Shown here: one piece after another, positions 9,554 to 18,045 of the stretch
Numbering within the stretch: the first letter of the stretch is position 1
Layout of the letters: each line of letters opens with the position of its first letter
Assembly: GCF_025643595.1 (NCBI RefSeq)
Contig: NZ_CP102826.1
Coordinates: forward strand, 3,720,001 to 3,784,000
Source of the DNA: Saccharopolyspora rosea
GTDB taxonomy: Bacteria; Actinomycetota; Actinomycetes; Mycobacteriales; Pseudonocardiaceae
Reading direction: 5' to 3'
Length of the DNA: 64,000 nucleotides
The notes under the pieces: generated by a model
Told to the model about the DNA's origin: nothing
The model's database searches: none
What the model saw: only the letters and a program-made list of their open reading frames with translations
Position numbers and translations under genes: made by a program

Positions 9554-10711
9554 TCATTTTCCATTTTCCGCGCCGAGGCGCCACAGCGAGACCCGTTCTG
9601 CCGCTCGCGCCGACGCGAGCGGGCCGTGTGCGGACCGAGCCCGTGGATGTCGTGCGCCCACGCCCAGGCGCTCAAGCACGGCAAGCCCGGCTGCGTCGAA
9701 CTCGGCCAGCAGTTGCGCACGGGTACGCAGTTCGAGTAGTTCCGCGAGGTCCGATAACACCAGCCAAGCCTCACCTCCGACCGTCAGGTGGTCCGCGACC
9801 CCACGAATGAACCGCGACAACATGTGCCCCCCACGGTCGAAAACCGCTGCATCGAGTGGCGAGTTCGGTGTTGCTGGTATCCACGGTGGATTGCAGACCA
9901 CCAGATCGGCACGTCCAGGCGGGAACAGATCGGCCTGTGTCACGGTCACGCGGTCGCCCACTCCCAGCCTTCGCACGTTGTCCCGCGCACAAGCCACGGC
10001 CTGCGGTGCGACATCGGTGGCCACGACACGATGAACTCCGCGTCTGGCGAGTACGGCCGCGAGCACTCCTGTGCCCGTGCCGATATCGAACGCCGTTCCT
10101 ACTCTTGCCATCTCGGCCGACGAGACGAGATCCACGTATTCGTTGCGGGTCGGCGGAAACACACCGTAGTGCGGATGAATCCTCGCGTTCAGCGCCGGGA
10201 CGTGTACGCCGTCCCGACGCCATTGATGAGCGCTCAACACTCCGAGAAGTTCCCGAAGCGGGACGACGCACGGTTCCACCAGGTCGCCGTACACCTCGCG
10301 GCAGGCAGCACGCACGTCCGGCGCCCGAGGAAGATCCAGTACAGCTCCGGGCCCAAGTTCGATCAGCAGCATTCCGAGCACCCGAGCACGGTTCTTCCGC
10401 GCCTGGCGGTGCCGGTAGAAGCTCTTGGCCGGATCCTGTACGGGTTCGGGCGGTCTGCGATCCAAACGTTTGCTCATGCCGGACAGCAATCGCCGAGCAT
10501 CCGCGAAATCGGCCCGCCACAACATGCCGACACCCTGTGAGGCAAGCCGGAGAGCAAGATCGGCGCGGAGTTCGGTCCCCACGATGTCGACTCTCTTCGG
10601 TGGCCGCGCGCCTCCAATCGGCCCCCACTGGGCTGACCTCGAACGACCGTTTTCGCACCAAGAAATCGTCGTATTGCCATGTGCGGCGAAATGTTCCACG
10701 AAAGACTCCAT
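9554..10711 (-). CDS. Class I SAM-dependent methyltransferase with N-terminal extension
   Basis: 385 residues from MESFVEHFAAHG; an in-frame ATG at 10765 would add 18 residues and cannot be excluded because neither start has a strong ribosome site. The C-terminal half is a methyltransferase: motif I FDIGTGTGVLAAVLARRG near residue 215, the acidic post-I segment VVATDVAPQAV, and the catalytic-type VVCNPPWIP near 280. NPPW/NPPY marks N-methyltransferases acting on planar amino groups of nucleic acid bases or glutamine (HemK/RsmC-like). The N-terminal half is an unassigned helical domain. GC is lower than in the flanking genes, and both flanks hold remnants of unrelated genes, suggesting acquisition by insertion. 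Target unknown. Confidence 0.8.
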   Translation of the reverse strand: MESFVEHFAAHGNTTISWCENGRSRSAQWGPIGGARPPKRVDIVGTELRADLALRLASQGVGMLWRADFADARRLLSGMSKRLDRRPPEPVQDPAKSFYRHRQARKNRARVLGMLLIELGPGAVLDLPRAPDVRAACREVYGDLVEPCVVPLRELLGVLSAHQWRRDGVHVPALNARIHPHYGVFPPTRNEYVDLVSSAEMARVGTAFDIGTGTGVLAAVLARRGVHRVVATDVAPQAVACARDNVRRLGVGDRVTVTQADLFPPGRADLVVCNPPWIPATPNSPLDAAVFDRGGHMLSRFIRGVADHLTVGGEAWLVLSDLAELLELRTRAQLLAEFDAAGLAVLERLGVGARHPRARSAHGPLASARAAERVSLWRLGAENGK

Positions 10712-11123
10712 GAACAGGAGCCGTCTTCGAACGAGCAGGCACGCATGCAGCGCGATACAGGACACAGCCGCCCGAAGACGGCTCGAAGTGGGTTACACGA
10801 CGGCCGTCACTCGGACGGCACCCACCAGTCCAGAGCCATGCATGCACAGCACATGCATGCATCATACCTTGGGCCGCACCGGACCGGTCATGCACACAAA
10901 CCTCGTTGCCTTCGGGAGCGGCGAAGACGATCCATTCCTGCCCATGCTCTTGGTGCCGGGCGAGCTCGACAACCCCCAACTCGCGTGCACGGGACTCCTA
11001 GACACGCCCAAAGCGGACGATCTGGAGCTGCACCGCACGCGGGCGCAGGTGGTGACGAGGGTGGCCGAGACGGCCCGTAGTGCAGTCGCCGCGCTCCGGC
11101 GGCCCCGGCTCGAAGACACGCTC
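10712..11123. other. Intergenic stretch holding a VOC-family remnant
   Basis: 412 bp between the methyltransferase start and the ribBA 3' end. It holds the VOC remnant at about 10885-10979. The rest (10980-11123) has an open plus-strand frame that continues antisense into ribBA and is not convincing as a gene. ATGCATGC-rich sequence around 10838-10862 is a local low-complexity patch. Confidence 0.45.
10885..10979 (-). pseudogene. VOC (glyoxalase/bleomycin-resistance) C-terminal remnant
   Basis: The minus-strand frame reads VVELARHQEHGQEWIVFAA then PEGNEVCVHD. This is close to the final strand block of small VOC/glyoxalase-like proteins, usually a [W/V]-x-V-[L/M]-x-DPEGNEFCV motif. Only the last 30 or so residues of an about 130-residue protein remain, and the frame runs on into sequence unlike the family. 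It is interpreted as a truncated gene next to the inserted methyltransferase. Confidence 0.55.
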
Positions 11124-12332
11124 TCAGGCGGGCTGCCGGAGCAGGTGTCCCATCCGATCGCGCTTGGCGGCCAGGTAGCGGGTGTTGTGCTCGTTCGGCT
11201 CCGCTTCGACCGGGAGGCGTTCGCTGACGGCGATCCCGCAGTCCACGAGCGCGCGGCACTTGTCCGGGTTGTTGGTCAGCAGCCGCACCGAGGCGATGCC
11301 GAGCTCGGCGAGGATGCGTGCCGCGGGAACGTAATCGCGGCTGTCGACCGGCAACCCGAGCGCCCGGTTCGCCTCCACGGTGTCCATGCCCCGGTACTGC
11401 TGGAGCGCGTAGGCCCGGAGCTTGTGCCCGAGGCCGATCCCCCGGCCTTCGTGCCCGCGCAGGTACACGATGACACCGCGTCCGGCGGCGGCGACCGCTT
11501 CCAGGGCCATCCGCAGCTGGGAGCCGCAGTCGCAGCGCAACGAGCCGAGCAGGTCGCCGGTCAGGCACTCGCTGTGCAGCCGGACGAGGACGTCCTCGCC
11601 GCCGTCGACCTCGCCCATCACCAGCGCGAGGTGCTCCACGCCGTCGGCCTGCTCGTAGCTGATCGCCCGGAATTCGCCGAGGCCGGTGGGGATCGCGGCC
11701 TGCCCGGTGCGCCGGATGCCGCAGTGGTCGCGCATCCACTCGACCAGCGCGGCGATCGAGATCATCGGGATGCCGTGCTCGGCGGCGAAGGCGTCCAGTT
11801 CGGGGCGGCGCATCATGTCCCTGCGGTCCGGCGTGACGACCTCGCACAGCAGCGCGGCTCCGCTCAGCCCGGCCGCGCGGCACAGGTCCACCCCCGCCTC
11901 GGTGTGCCCGGTGCGCTCCAACACGCCGCCGGGCTTGGCGCGCAGCGGCATGACGTGGCCGGGCCGGGCCAGGTCCGCGGGTGCGAGCCGGGGATCCGCC
12001 AGTGCGCGGATGGTCGCCGCCCGGTCTCCCGCGCTGATGCCGGTGGTCGTGCCGTGCCGGTAGTCGACGCTGACGAGGAAGGCGGTGCGGTGGCTTTCGG
12101 TGTTGGCCGAGACCATCAGGTCCAGCTCCAACTCGTCGGCCCGGCGCTCGTCGAGGGCCACGCACAGGAATCCCGAGGTGTGTTCCAGGAAGAAGGCGAC
12201 CTCGTCCGTGCTCGCGTGCTCGGCGGCCATGATCAGATCGCCTTCGTTCTCCCGGTCCTCGTCGTCGACGACGAGGACCTTCCCGCCTGCCGCGAGGGCG
12301 GCGATGGCTTCGGCAATGCTCGGCGAGGGCAT
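11124..12332 (-). CDS. ribBA: Bifunctional 3,4-dihydroxy-2-butanone-4-phosphate synthase / GTP cyclohydrolase II
   Basis: 402 residues from MPSPSIAEAIAAL, with AGGAGAA 9 nt upstream; the open frame starts earlier without a ribosome site. N-terminal RibB domain (about 1-200) has the acidic VVDDEDRENEGDLI motif and RPGHVMPLRAKPGGVLERTGHTEA. The C-terminal RibA domain has the zinc-binding cysteines in HSECLTGDLLGSLRCDCGSQL and the catalytic RGHEGRGIG. Both first steps of riboflavin synthesis (from ribulose-5-phosphate and from GTP) are therefore covered in the cytosol. No other rib gene is nearby. The gene instead sits back to back with a flavoenzyme cluster (12740-16222) and shares the palindrome at 12425-12439 with it, so it is probably a dedicated FMN/FAD supply gene. 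No FMN riboswitch was seen in its leader. Confidence 0.95.
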   Translation of the reverse strand: MPSPSIAEAIAALAAGGKVLVVDDEDRENEGDLIMAAEHASTDEVAFFLEHTSGFLCVALDERRADELELDLMVSANTESHRTAFLVSVDYRHGTTTGISAGDRAATIRALADPRLAPADLARPGHVMPLRAKPGGVLERTGHTEAGVDLCRAAGLSGAALLCEVVTPDRRDMMRRPELDAFAAEHGIPMISIAALVEWMRDHCGIRRTGQAAIPTGLGEFRAISYEQADGVEHLALVMGEVDGGEDVLVRLHSECLTGDLLGSLRCDCGSQLRMALEAVAAAGRGVIVYLRGHEGRGIGLGHKLRAYALQQYRGMDTVEANRALGLPVDSRDYVPAARILAELGIASVRLLTNNPDKCRALVDCGIAVSERLPVEAEPNEHNTRYLAAKRDRMGHLLRQPA

Positions 12333-12424
12333 CGGTCTTCTCCTGCACGCGTGTCTCGCCCGGCCCGGCGCTGGGCGGGACCGGACCGGCTGTCTCGGGT
12401 ACATCAGACGGCACATCCGTCTAC

Positions 12425-12439
12425 GTTCATTTAATGAAC
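12425..12439. promoter_or_regulatory. Palindromic operator copy 1 (ribBA side)
   Basis: GTTCATTTAATGAAC; with two more bases on each side it is ACGTTCATTTAATGAACGT, perfect 8-bp arms around TTA. It lies 93 bp upstream of the ribBA start. It matches copies at 12569-12583 and, less perfectly, 16365-16379. The most economical reader is the IclR regulator encoded at 16456. Confidence 0.6.
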
Positions 12440-12568
12440 GTTCCGTTCGCGGATAGTGGCACCGCGCGGGCCGCGCGTCAACCCGAATCCGCCCACTGCC
12501 CTCGCAACATCTCGCCCGGGAAGACTCTTGACGCGGTACGCGAGCGGGGTCACAATACCGGCAATAGT

Positions 12569-12583
12569 GTTCATATATTGAAC
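12569..12583. promoter_or_regulatory. Palindromic operator copy 2 (amine oxidase side)
   Basis: GTTCATATATTGAAC, GTTCA arms 5 nt apart, in the AT-rich part of the ribBA/oxidase divergent region, 156 bp upstream of the oxidase start. Same arm sequence and spacing as copy 1. Confidence 0.58.
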
Positions 12584-12739
12584 TATCTGTTCGTTTAGAA
12601 GCTCAACTCGCTCAGCGGACCGCCGGGAAGCACTCCGCCCTCGCCGCTCGCCGGCGAGCGGACCGCGGGGTGGCTGCCGAGCACCCGATCCGCCGCAACG
12701 AGAACCCGACGTGCAGTCGACTGCGAGGGAGTGCTGCCA

Positions 12740-14029
12740 GTGACCGAGGAAACCGACGTCGTCGTGGTCGGCGGCGGGATCGCCGGACTGATCACGGCCC
12801 GCGAGCTCGGCCGGGACGGCCTGCGCGTCACCGTGCTGGAGGCCCGCGACCGGCTCGGCGGTCGCGTGTGGACCGATCACCGGCTCGGGCGCGACCTGGA
12901 GATCGGCGGGACCTGGCTGCACTGGGTCCAGCCGCACGCGTGGGCGGAGGTCACCCGGTACGGCCTGGAGGTCACCCGCGGGCCGCGCCCCGAGGAGGCG
13001 TACTGGCTGGCCGGGAACGAGGTCCGCAAGGGCACGCTCGACGGCTTCATGGAGCTGATCGACCCGGGCATGCGCCGGCTCCTGCACGAGACGATGCGGT
13101 GGATCCCCCGCCCCGACGCCCCCACCTCGGCGGCCGGGCTGGAGACCGTGGACCGCTTCAGCGTCCAGGACAAGCTCGACGAGCTCGCACTGCCCGTCGA
13201 GGAGTACCACGCCAACGAAGCCGCCTGGGTCGGGCACTTCAACGCGCCGCTCGAAGACGGGGCGTTCACCAGCGCGCTGCGCTGGACCGCGGCGACCGCG
13301 GGTTCCTGGCACCTCATGCACGAGGCGTCGGCGGTGTTCCGACTCGCCTCCGGAACGAGAACCCTGGTCGAGGCGATCGCAGCGGACGCCGACGCCGACA
13401 TCCGCACCTCCGCCGAAGTGAGCCGGATCGAGCACGGCCCGGCCGGGGCGGTCGTGACGACCTCCTCGGGCGACCGCATCCAGGCGCGCCGAGTGGTGCT
13501 CACGCTGCCGCAGAACATCCTCGGCGACCTGGACGTCTCCCCCCGGCTGTGCGCCGAGAAGCGCGCCGCGGGCCGGGAGAAGACCGCCGCGAAGGGCGTG
13601 AAGGTCTGGATCCGGGTCCGCGGCCCGATCGAGCCCTTCTTCGCCTACTCCTCGGCCGCGCACCCGCTTTCGGTGGTGCGCACCGAGTTCCTCGGCGAGG
13701 ACGACGCCGTGCTGGTCTCCTTCGGCGCCGACTCGCGGCGGATCTCGCCGCACGACGTCGACGCCGTCCGCGCCGCGCTGCGCGTCTGGCGCGACGACCT
13801 CGAAGTCCTCGACGTCACCGGGCACGACTGGATGGCCGACCCGCACTCGCGGGAGACCTGGCTGATGCAGCGGCCGCACCAGCTCACCCGGTACTTCGCG
13901 GCACAGCAGCGCGCCGAAGGCGTCCTGCACTTCGCCGGCAGCGACTACGCGAACGTCTGGGCCGGCTTCATCGACGGAGCCATCGAGAGCGGGCTGCGCG
14001 TCGCCCGCGAGATCCGCACCGCGCACTGA
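12740..14029 (+). CDS. Flavin-containing monoamine oxidase family protein
   Basis: 429 residues from GTG 12740 (VTEETDVVVVGGG), chosen because GAGGG lies 9 nt upstream; an alternative GTG is at 12731. The dinucleotide-binding VVVVGGGIAGLITAREL opens the protein, followed by the family segment VLEARDRLGGRVWT and, near the end, the second FAD contact block LHFAGSDYANVWAGFIDGAIESG. There is no signal peptide, so it is cytosolic. FAD-dependent oxidation of an amine to an imine/aldehyde with H2O2 release is the family reaction. It heads the group with flavin reductase and LLM monooxygenase, which suggests a shared catabolic route for an amine-bearing aromatic or heterocycle. Substrate unknown. Confidence 0.88.
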   Translation: MTEETDVVVVGGGIAGLITARELGRDGLRVTVLEARDRLGGRVWTDHRLGRDLEIGGTWLHWVQPHAWAEVTRYGLEVTRGPRPEEAYWLAGNEVRKGTLDGFMELIDPGMRRLLHETMRWIPRPDAPTSAAGLETVDRFSVQDKLDELALPVEEYHANEAAWVGHFNAPLEDGAFTSALRWTAATAGSWHLMHEASAVFRLASGTRTLVEAIAADADADIRTSAEVSRIEHGPAGAVVTTSSGDRIQARRVVLTLPQNILGDLDVSPRLCAEKRAAGREKTAAKGVKVWIRVRGPIEPFFAYSSAAHPLSVVRTEFLGEDDAVLVSFGADSRRISPHDVDAVRAALRVWRDDLEVLDVTGHDWMADPHSRETWLMQRPHQLTRYFAAQQRAEGVLHFAGSDYANVWAGFIDGAIESGLRVAREIRTAH

Positions 14030-14073
14030 CCCCCACCGACGATCGGCACCCGAACGGGAGGGAAAACGCGATC

Positions 14074-14604
14074 ATGACGCTGCCGTCTCCAACGATCGAA
14101 CCACGTCATTTCCGGGACGTCATGGGGCATCTGCCCACCGGCGTCGTCGTCGTGGCCGGGCGCGAGCCCACCACCGGGAACCCCGCAGGACTGGTCGTGG
14201 GCACCTTCCAATCGCTGTCGCTCGAACCGCCGCTGGTCAGCTTCAGCGTCGCCACCACGTCGAGCAGCTGGCCGAAGATCCGCCCGGCCGGCTACTTCAG
14301 CGCCAGCGTCCTCGCCCACGGGCAGGACCACGTCTGCCGCGCGTTGTCGAGCAAGCACAACGACAAGTTCGCCGCGGTGGACTGGCACGAATCCCTCGAC
14401 GGAACCCCGCAGATCTCCGGCGCGCACGCCTGGATCGACTGCAAGACCGCGCAGGAGCTGGAAGGCGGCGACCACGTCATCGTGATCGCCGAGGTGCGCC
14501 GCCTGCAAGCCGGCGGGGGCGAACCCCTGGTCTTCCACCGCGGCCGGCTCGGCGGATACCGCGAGCTCGGAGTTCTGAACCCTCCGCCCAGCACCACGAA
14601 GTGA
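14074..14604 (+). CDS. Flavin reductase (FMN-binding split-barrel, HpaC-like)
   Basis: 176 residues from ATG 14074 behind GGGAGGG. The sequence HLPTGVVVVAG, LVVGTFQSLSLEPPLVSFSV and the RGRLGGYREL C-terminus are the conserved positions of the short-chain flavin reductase domain. Such proteins reduce free FMN or FAD with NAD(P)H and pass it to a separate monooxygenase. The gene lies between the amine oxidase (45 nt gap) and the DszA/NtaA-type monooxygenase (14834), so it is the expected reductase component of that two-component system. Confidence 0.9.
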   Translation: MTLPSPTIEPRHFRDVMGHLPTGVVVVAGREPTTGNPAGLVVGTFQSLSLEPPLVSFSVATTSSSWPKIRPAGYFSASVLAHGQDHVCRALSSKHNDKFAAVDWHESLDGTPQISGAHAWIDCKTAQELEGGDHVIVIAEVRRLQAGGGEPLVFHRGRLGGYRELGVLNPPPSTTK

Positions 14605-14833
14605 GAGCACGCAGCACCATGATCGGCACCTTCCTGATCCGCCGTCAGCGAGCGGACCGACCGCCGACGCCTTCCGCGACCGCGCCCCCGCGAGCACGGC
14701 CCACCCGGAATCCCCAGCCCTCCCAAGGGGGATCGCGGCCCGGCCGAAGCAGGAGGAACCGCGCGGCGGCCCTCCCCCGCTGCACTCCTCGGCGCTTGCC
14801 GAGTCCCTCCGCGTATCCGAACAGGAGTAGATG

Positions 14834-16222
14834 ATGTTGTCTCGTCGCATGCGGCTGTTCGCCTTCGACTTCCAGGGCCCGGCGCACCTCTCCGCGGGGC
14901 TGTGGCGGCACGAGAACGACCAGGGCGCCCGCTACAAGGACGTCCGGTACTGGACGGAGTACGCCCAGCTGCTGGAGCAGGCCCGCTTCGACGGCGTGTT
15001 CTTCGCCGACAACGCCGGCTACCACGACATCTACCAAGCAAGCGCCGCCGGAGCGCTCGCCGACGGCGCCCAGGTGCCGGCCAACGACCCGGCCCTGGTG
15101 ATCTCGGCGATGGCCGCCGCCACCGAGCACCTCGGGTTCGGCCTGACCGGGTCCACCACCTTCGAGCACCCCTACTCGCTGGCCCGGAAGTTCAGCACCC
15201 TCGACCACCTCACCGACGGCCGCATCGGCTGGAACCTGGTGACCTCCTACGCCGGCAGCGCCGCGCGCAACATCGGCAACGGGCAGCTCACCCCGCACGA
15301 CGAGCGCTACGACGTCGCCGCCGAACACCTAGAGGTCTGCTACAAGCTGTGGGAGGGCTCCTGGGAGGACGACGCCGTGGTCCGCGACACCGACCGCTGC
15401 GTGTGGGCCGACCCTGAACGCGTGCACGACATCGACCACCGCGGCAAGTACTTCACCGTGCCCGGCTTCGCCCTGTGCGAACCGTCGCCGCAACGCACCC
15501 CGGTGATCTTCCAAGCGGGCGGCTCGTCGAAGGGCCGCGCGCTGGCCGCTGCCCACGCCGAGGGCGTCTTCGTCAACGCCCTGTCCAAGTCCGCACTGCG
15601 GCGGCAGGTCGACGCGCTGCGCGCGCAAGCCGCGGAAACCGGTCGCGACCCGCGGTCGGTGCGGGTGTTGCAGATGCTCAACGTCGTCGTCGCCGCGACC
15701 GACGAGCAGGCGCACGCGAAGTACGAGCAGTACCGCGAGCTGGTCAGCTACTCCGGTGCCATGGCGCGCTACAGCGGCTGGACCGCCCTGGACATGTCCC
15801 AGTTCGACCCGGACGTGCCGCTGCGGCACGTCAAGACCGACGCCGGGCAGACCATGGTCGACCTGTTCTCCAAGATGGACCCGGACAAGGAGTGGACCCC
15901 GCGCGACATCGCGGAGTTCATCGGCATCGGCGGCAGCGGGCCCACCATCGTCGGCTCGCCGCGGACCGTGGCCGACGAGCTGATCAGCTGGGTCGAGGAA
16001 GCCGACATCGACGGCTTCAACACGGGCCACGCGGTCAAGTACCAGGACATCGCCGACTTCATCGAGCTCGTCGTGCCCGAGTTGCAGCGCCGCGAGGCGA
16101 TGTGGACCGAGTACCAGGGCACCACCCTGCGGGAGAAGCTGTACGGCCCCGGGACCGTGCGGCTGCCCGCCGACCACCCCGGCCGCAGGTTCCACCACGC
16201 CCCCGTCGGCGCCGGGCACTGA
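14834..16222 (+). CDS. FMNH2-dependent monooxygenase, NtaA/SnaA/DszA family
   Basis: 462 residues from the second of two adjacent ATGs; AGGAG at 14823-14827 fits ATG 14834 (6 nt) better than ATG 14831 (3 nt). Family landmarks are FDGVFFADNAGYHDIYQ, TTFEHPYSLARKFSTLDHLTDGR, IGWNLVTS and FQAGGSSKGRALAAAHAEGVF, all characteristic of the long LLM branch that includes nitrilotriacetate monooxygenase and dibenzothiophene-sulfone monooxygenase. The enzyme takes FMNH2 from the adjacent reductase and uses O2 to cleave a C-N or C-S bond. A 226-bp gap without a gene separates it from the reductase. The position between amine oxidase and IclR suggests nitrogenous substrates, but this is inference. Confidence 0.9.
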   Translation: MLSRRMRLFAFDFQGPAHLSAGLWRHENDQGARYKDVRYWTEYAQLLEQARFDGVFFADNAGYHDIYQASAAGALADGAQVPANDPALVISAMAAATEHLGFGLTGSTTFEHPYSLARKFSTLDHLTDGRIGWNLVTSYAGSAARNIGNGQLTPHDERYDVAAEHLEVCYKLWEGSWEDDAVVRDTDRCVWADPERVHDIDHRGKYFTVPGFALCEPSPQRTPVIFQAGGSSKGRALAAAHAEGVFVNALSKSALRRQVDALRAQAAETGRDPRSVRVLQMLNVVVAATDEQAHAKYEQYRELVSYSGAMARYSGWTALDMSQFDPDVPLRHVKTDAGQTMVDLFSKMDPDKEWTPRDIAEFIGIGGSGPTIVGSPRTVADELISWVEEADIDGFNTGHAVKYQDIADFIELVVPELQRREAMWTEYQGTTLREKLYGPGTVRLPADHPGRRFHHAPVGAGH

Positions 16223-16364
16223 CACCGCCGCCAGAACTGGGCGAGCCGTCGCGCGAGACGCAACGGCCGCGCCGAGGCCGAGCCGTCCACAACCGAATCG
16301 AGCCCCTCCGGCCGTCCCGGCCGGTCAGCCCTTTCTGGTCGTCGCGGACGCCCCGCGTCGCTGC

Positions 16365-16379
16365 GTCCACTAAGTGAAC
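16365..16379. promoter_or_regulatory. Palindromic operator copy 3 (iclR promoter)
   Basis: GTCCACTAAGTGAAC: the right arm GTGAAC and left arm GTCCAC differ from symmetry at one base, with the same 15-bp frame as copies 1 and 2. It lies 77 bp upstream of the IclR-family start, consistent with autoregulation. Confidence 0.45.
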
Positions 16380-16455
16380 GCGCCTGTTAGGCTGGACGTG
16401 CAACGCAGGTCCAGGGGCGCGCAGGCGCCCCGAGGCGGCAGGAGGCGGCAGGGCA

Positions 16456-17250
16456 ATGGGCGAGGCGCCCGAGCACTCGGAGATGGCCAACAAGTCGGTG
16501 ATCAAGGCCGTCCGCCTGCTCCGCGAACTGGCCGCCCAGCCGCGCACCGGAGCCACGGTCACCACGCTCGCGAAAGCGGCGGGGCTGAGCAGGCCGACCG
16601 CGTTCCGGTTGCTCTACAGCCTGGAGCAGGGCGGCCTCGTCGACCGCGTCGACACCAACTACGTCCTCGGCTGGGAGCTCGCCAGGCTCGGCCGCCACGC
16701 CGACCCGTACGCCGGCCTGGTCGCGCACGCGCAGCCGCTGCTGCAGGAACTGGCGGACCACTTCAACGAGTCCGCGACGCTGTCCATCCCGAACGCGCAG
16801 GACGGGCTCGACCTCGTCGCCGAGGCCGCGGGTTCGCACGTGGTCGGCGTCCTGTCCCAGAACATGGTCGGCCAGCACTACCCCATGCACGCCAGCTCCA
16901 CCGGCAAGGTGCTGCTGGCCGAACAGCCCGCCGACAAGCTGCGCAGGACGCTCCCCGAGGAGCTCGAAGCCTTCACCCCGCACACCATCACCGACCGGGC
17001 CGCCCTGCTCAAGGAACTCGAACAGGTCCGGGAGCAGGGCTTCGCCATCATCGACAACGAGCTCGAACCCGAACTCCTGTCCCTGTCCTGCCCGATCCGG
17101 GACAGCGCTGGGACGCTGGTGGCCATCCTGACCCTCAACGGGCCGCGGAACCGCTTCGGACGGGCCCGCATCCCCGAGGCGTTGCACCAGATGCAGCACA
17201 CCGTCGACCGGCTCACCGAGCTGTTCTGGCGCGACTCCGCCACCGCCTGA
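16456..17250 (+). CDS. IclR family transcriptional regulator
   Basis: 264 residues from MGEAPEHSEMANKSVIKAV, with AGGAGG and GGCAGGG upstream. An N-terminal winged helix-turn-helix (VTTLAKAAGLSRPTAFRLLYSLEQGGLVDR, about 35-65) is followed by an effector-binding domain of GAF-like fold. MHASSTGKVLLAE and the C-terminal LSLSCPIRDSAGTLVAILTLNGPRNRF block are IclR signatures. The protein binds DNA as a dimer or tetramer and senses a pathway metabolite. It directly follows the flavoenzyme genes and has a palindrome in its own promoter that recurs at ribBA and the oxidase, making it the likely regulator of the whole 11.1-17.3 kb group. Confidence 0.92.
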   Translation: MGEAPEHSEMANKSVIKAVRLLRELAAQPRTGATVTTLAKAAGLSRPTAFRLLYSLEQGGLVDRVDTNYVLGWELARLGRHADPYAGLVAHAQPLLQELADHFNESATLSIPNAQDGLDLVAEAAGSHVVGVLSQNMVGQHYPMHASSTGKVLLAEQPADKLRRTLPEELEAFTPHTITDRAALLKELEQVREQGFAIIDNELEPELLSLSCPIRDSAGTLVAILTLNGPRNRFGRARIPEALHQMQHTVDRLTELFWRDSATA

Positions 17251-17346
17251 GCCCGCTTCGGCCCCGCGGAAGGCGAACGGCCGGCGCCGCCGGAGTGCCT
17301 GCTTCGCGATTTCCCGCTGCCTGGGGCCCCGATCGAGGAGGAAGAG

Positions 17347-18045
17347 ATGCGCGTTGTGTTCGTGCACGGTGCGTGCGTTCGTGACGGATCGTGGTGGTGG
17401 CACCCGGCCGCCGCGGCCCTGCAGGAGCGCGGCATCAACAGCGTTGCCCCGGCGCTGCCGAGCTGCGGCGAGGGCGACCGGCCGGCCGGACCGCAGGGTC
17501 CCGGGCTGCCCGAAGACGTCGCCGCGGTGCGCGCTGCCCTGACCGAGGGGGACGAGCCGATCGTGGTCGTGGCGCACAGCTACGGCGGCATCGTCGCCGC
17601 CGAGGCGGCGGTGGGCGTCGAGACGGTGCGTCACCTGGTGCTCGTGTCGAGCTACCTGCCCGAGCCCGGCGAGTCGCTGTCGACGTTCGGCCCCGACGCA
17701 CCGCCACCGTTCCTGGACTTCGACCCCGACGGCGGCACGTTCAGCGCCAGGCCCGAGCTGTTCGCCGAGACGTTCGCCCAGGACTGCCCGCCGGACATCG
17801 CCCGCCACGCAGCGACCCTGCTGGTCCGGCAGACGCTGGCCGTGACCCACCAGCCCGTGCGGGCGGCGGCGTGGCACGACCTGCCCACGACGTACGTGGT
17901 GTGCACGCAGGACCGGGGCACCTCGGCGGCGTCGCAGCGCGAGTTCTCCCGCCGCGCGGACCAGGTCATCGAGGTGAAGGCGGGCCACCACCCGTTCCTG
18001 TCGCAGCCGCAGATCGTCGCCGACATCATCGCGAGCCTGCCGTGA
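17347..18045 (+). CDS. Alpha/beta hydrolase (EstC/salicylate esterase-like)
   Basis: 232 residues from MRVVFVHGACVRDGSWWWH; ATG preceded by GAGGAAGAG. The start VFVHGAC.RDGSWWW is the oxyanion-hole loop of small esterases and hydroxynitrile-lyase-like hydrolases. The nucleophile lies in VAHSYGGIVAAEA (Ser about residue 79), the acid probably in VCTQDRGT near 190 and the His in AGHHPFLSQP near 217. Cytosolic, no signal peptide. It follows the iclR gene by 96 bp on the same strand and may be the hydrolytic step of the same catabolic group, but no operator copy was seen in the gap. Confidence 0.88.
   Translation: MRVVFVHGACVRDGSWWWHPAAAALQERGINSVAPALPSCGEGDRPAGPQGPGLPEDVAAVRAALTEGDEPIVVVAHSYGGIVAAEAAVGVETVRHLVLVSSYLPEPGESLSTFGPDAPPPFLDFDPDGGTFSARPELFAETFAQDCPPDIARHAATLLVRQTLAVTHQPVRAAAWHDLPTTYVVCTQDRGTSAASQREFSRRADQVIEVKAGHHPFLSQPQIVADIIASLP

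Larger units (their letters stand above)
12333..12739. promoter_or_regulatory. Divergent control region between ribBA and the flavoenzyme genes
   Basis: 407 bp containing two copies of one palindrome (12425-12439 and 12569-12583). The stretch 12550-12600 is markedly AT-rich for this genome and is the best candidate for the core promoter of the oxidase-side transcript. Minus-strand start signals for ribBA lie between the first palindrome and the ribosome site near 12340. Confidence 0.55.

Noticed and set aside
10838..10862. ATGCATGC-rich patch as a regulatory repeat
   Set aside because: A short low-complexity run without a second copy or relation to a promoter.
12333..12560. FMN riboswitch in the ribBA leader
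   Set aside because: The conserved RFN core blocks were not found; the leader instead holds the palindromes.
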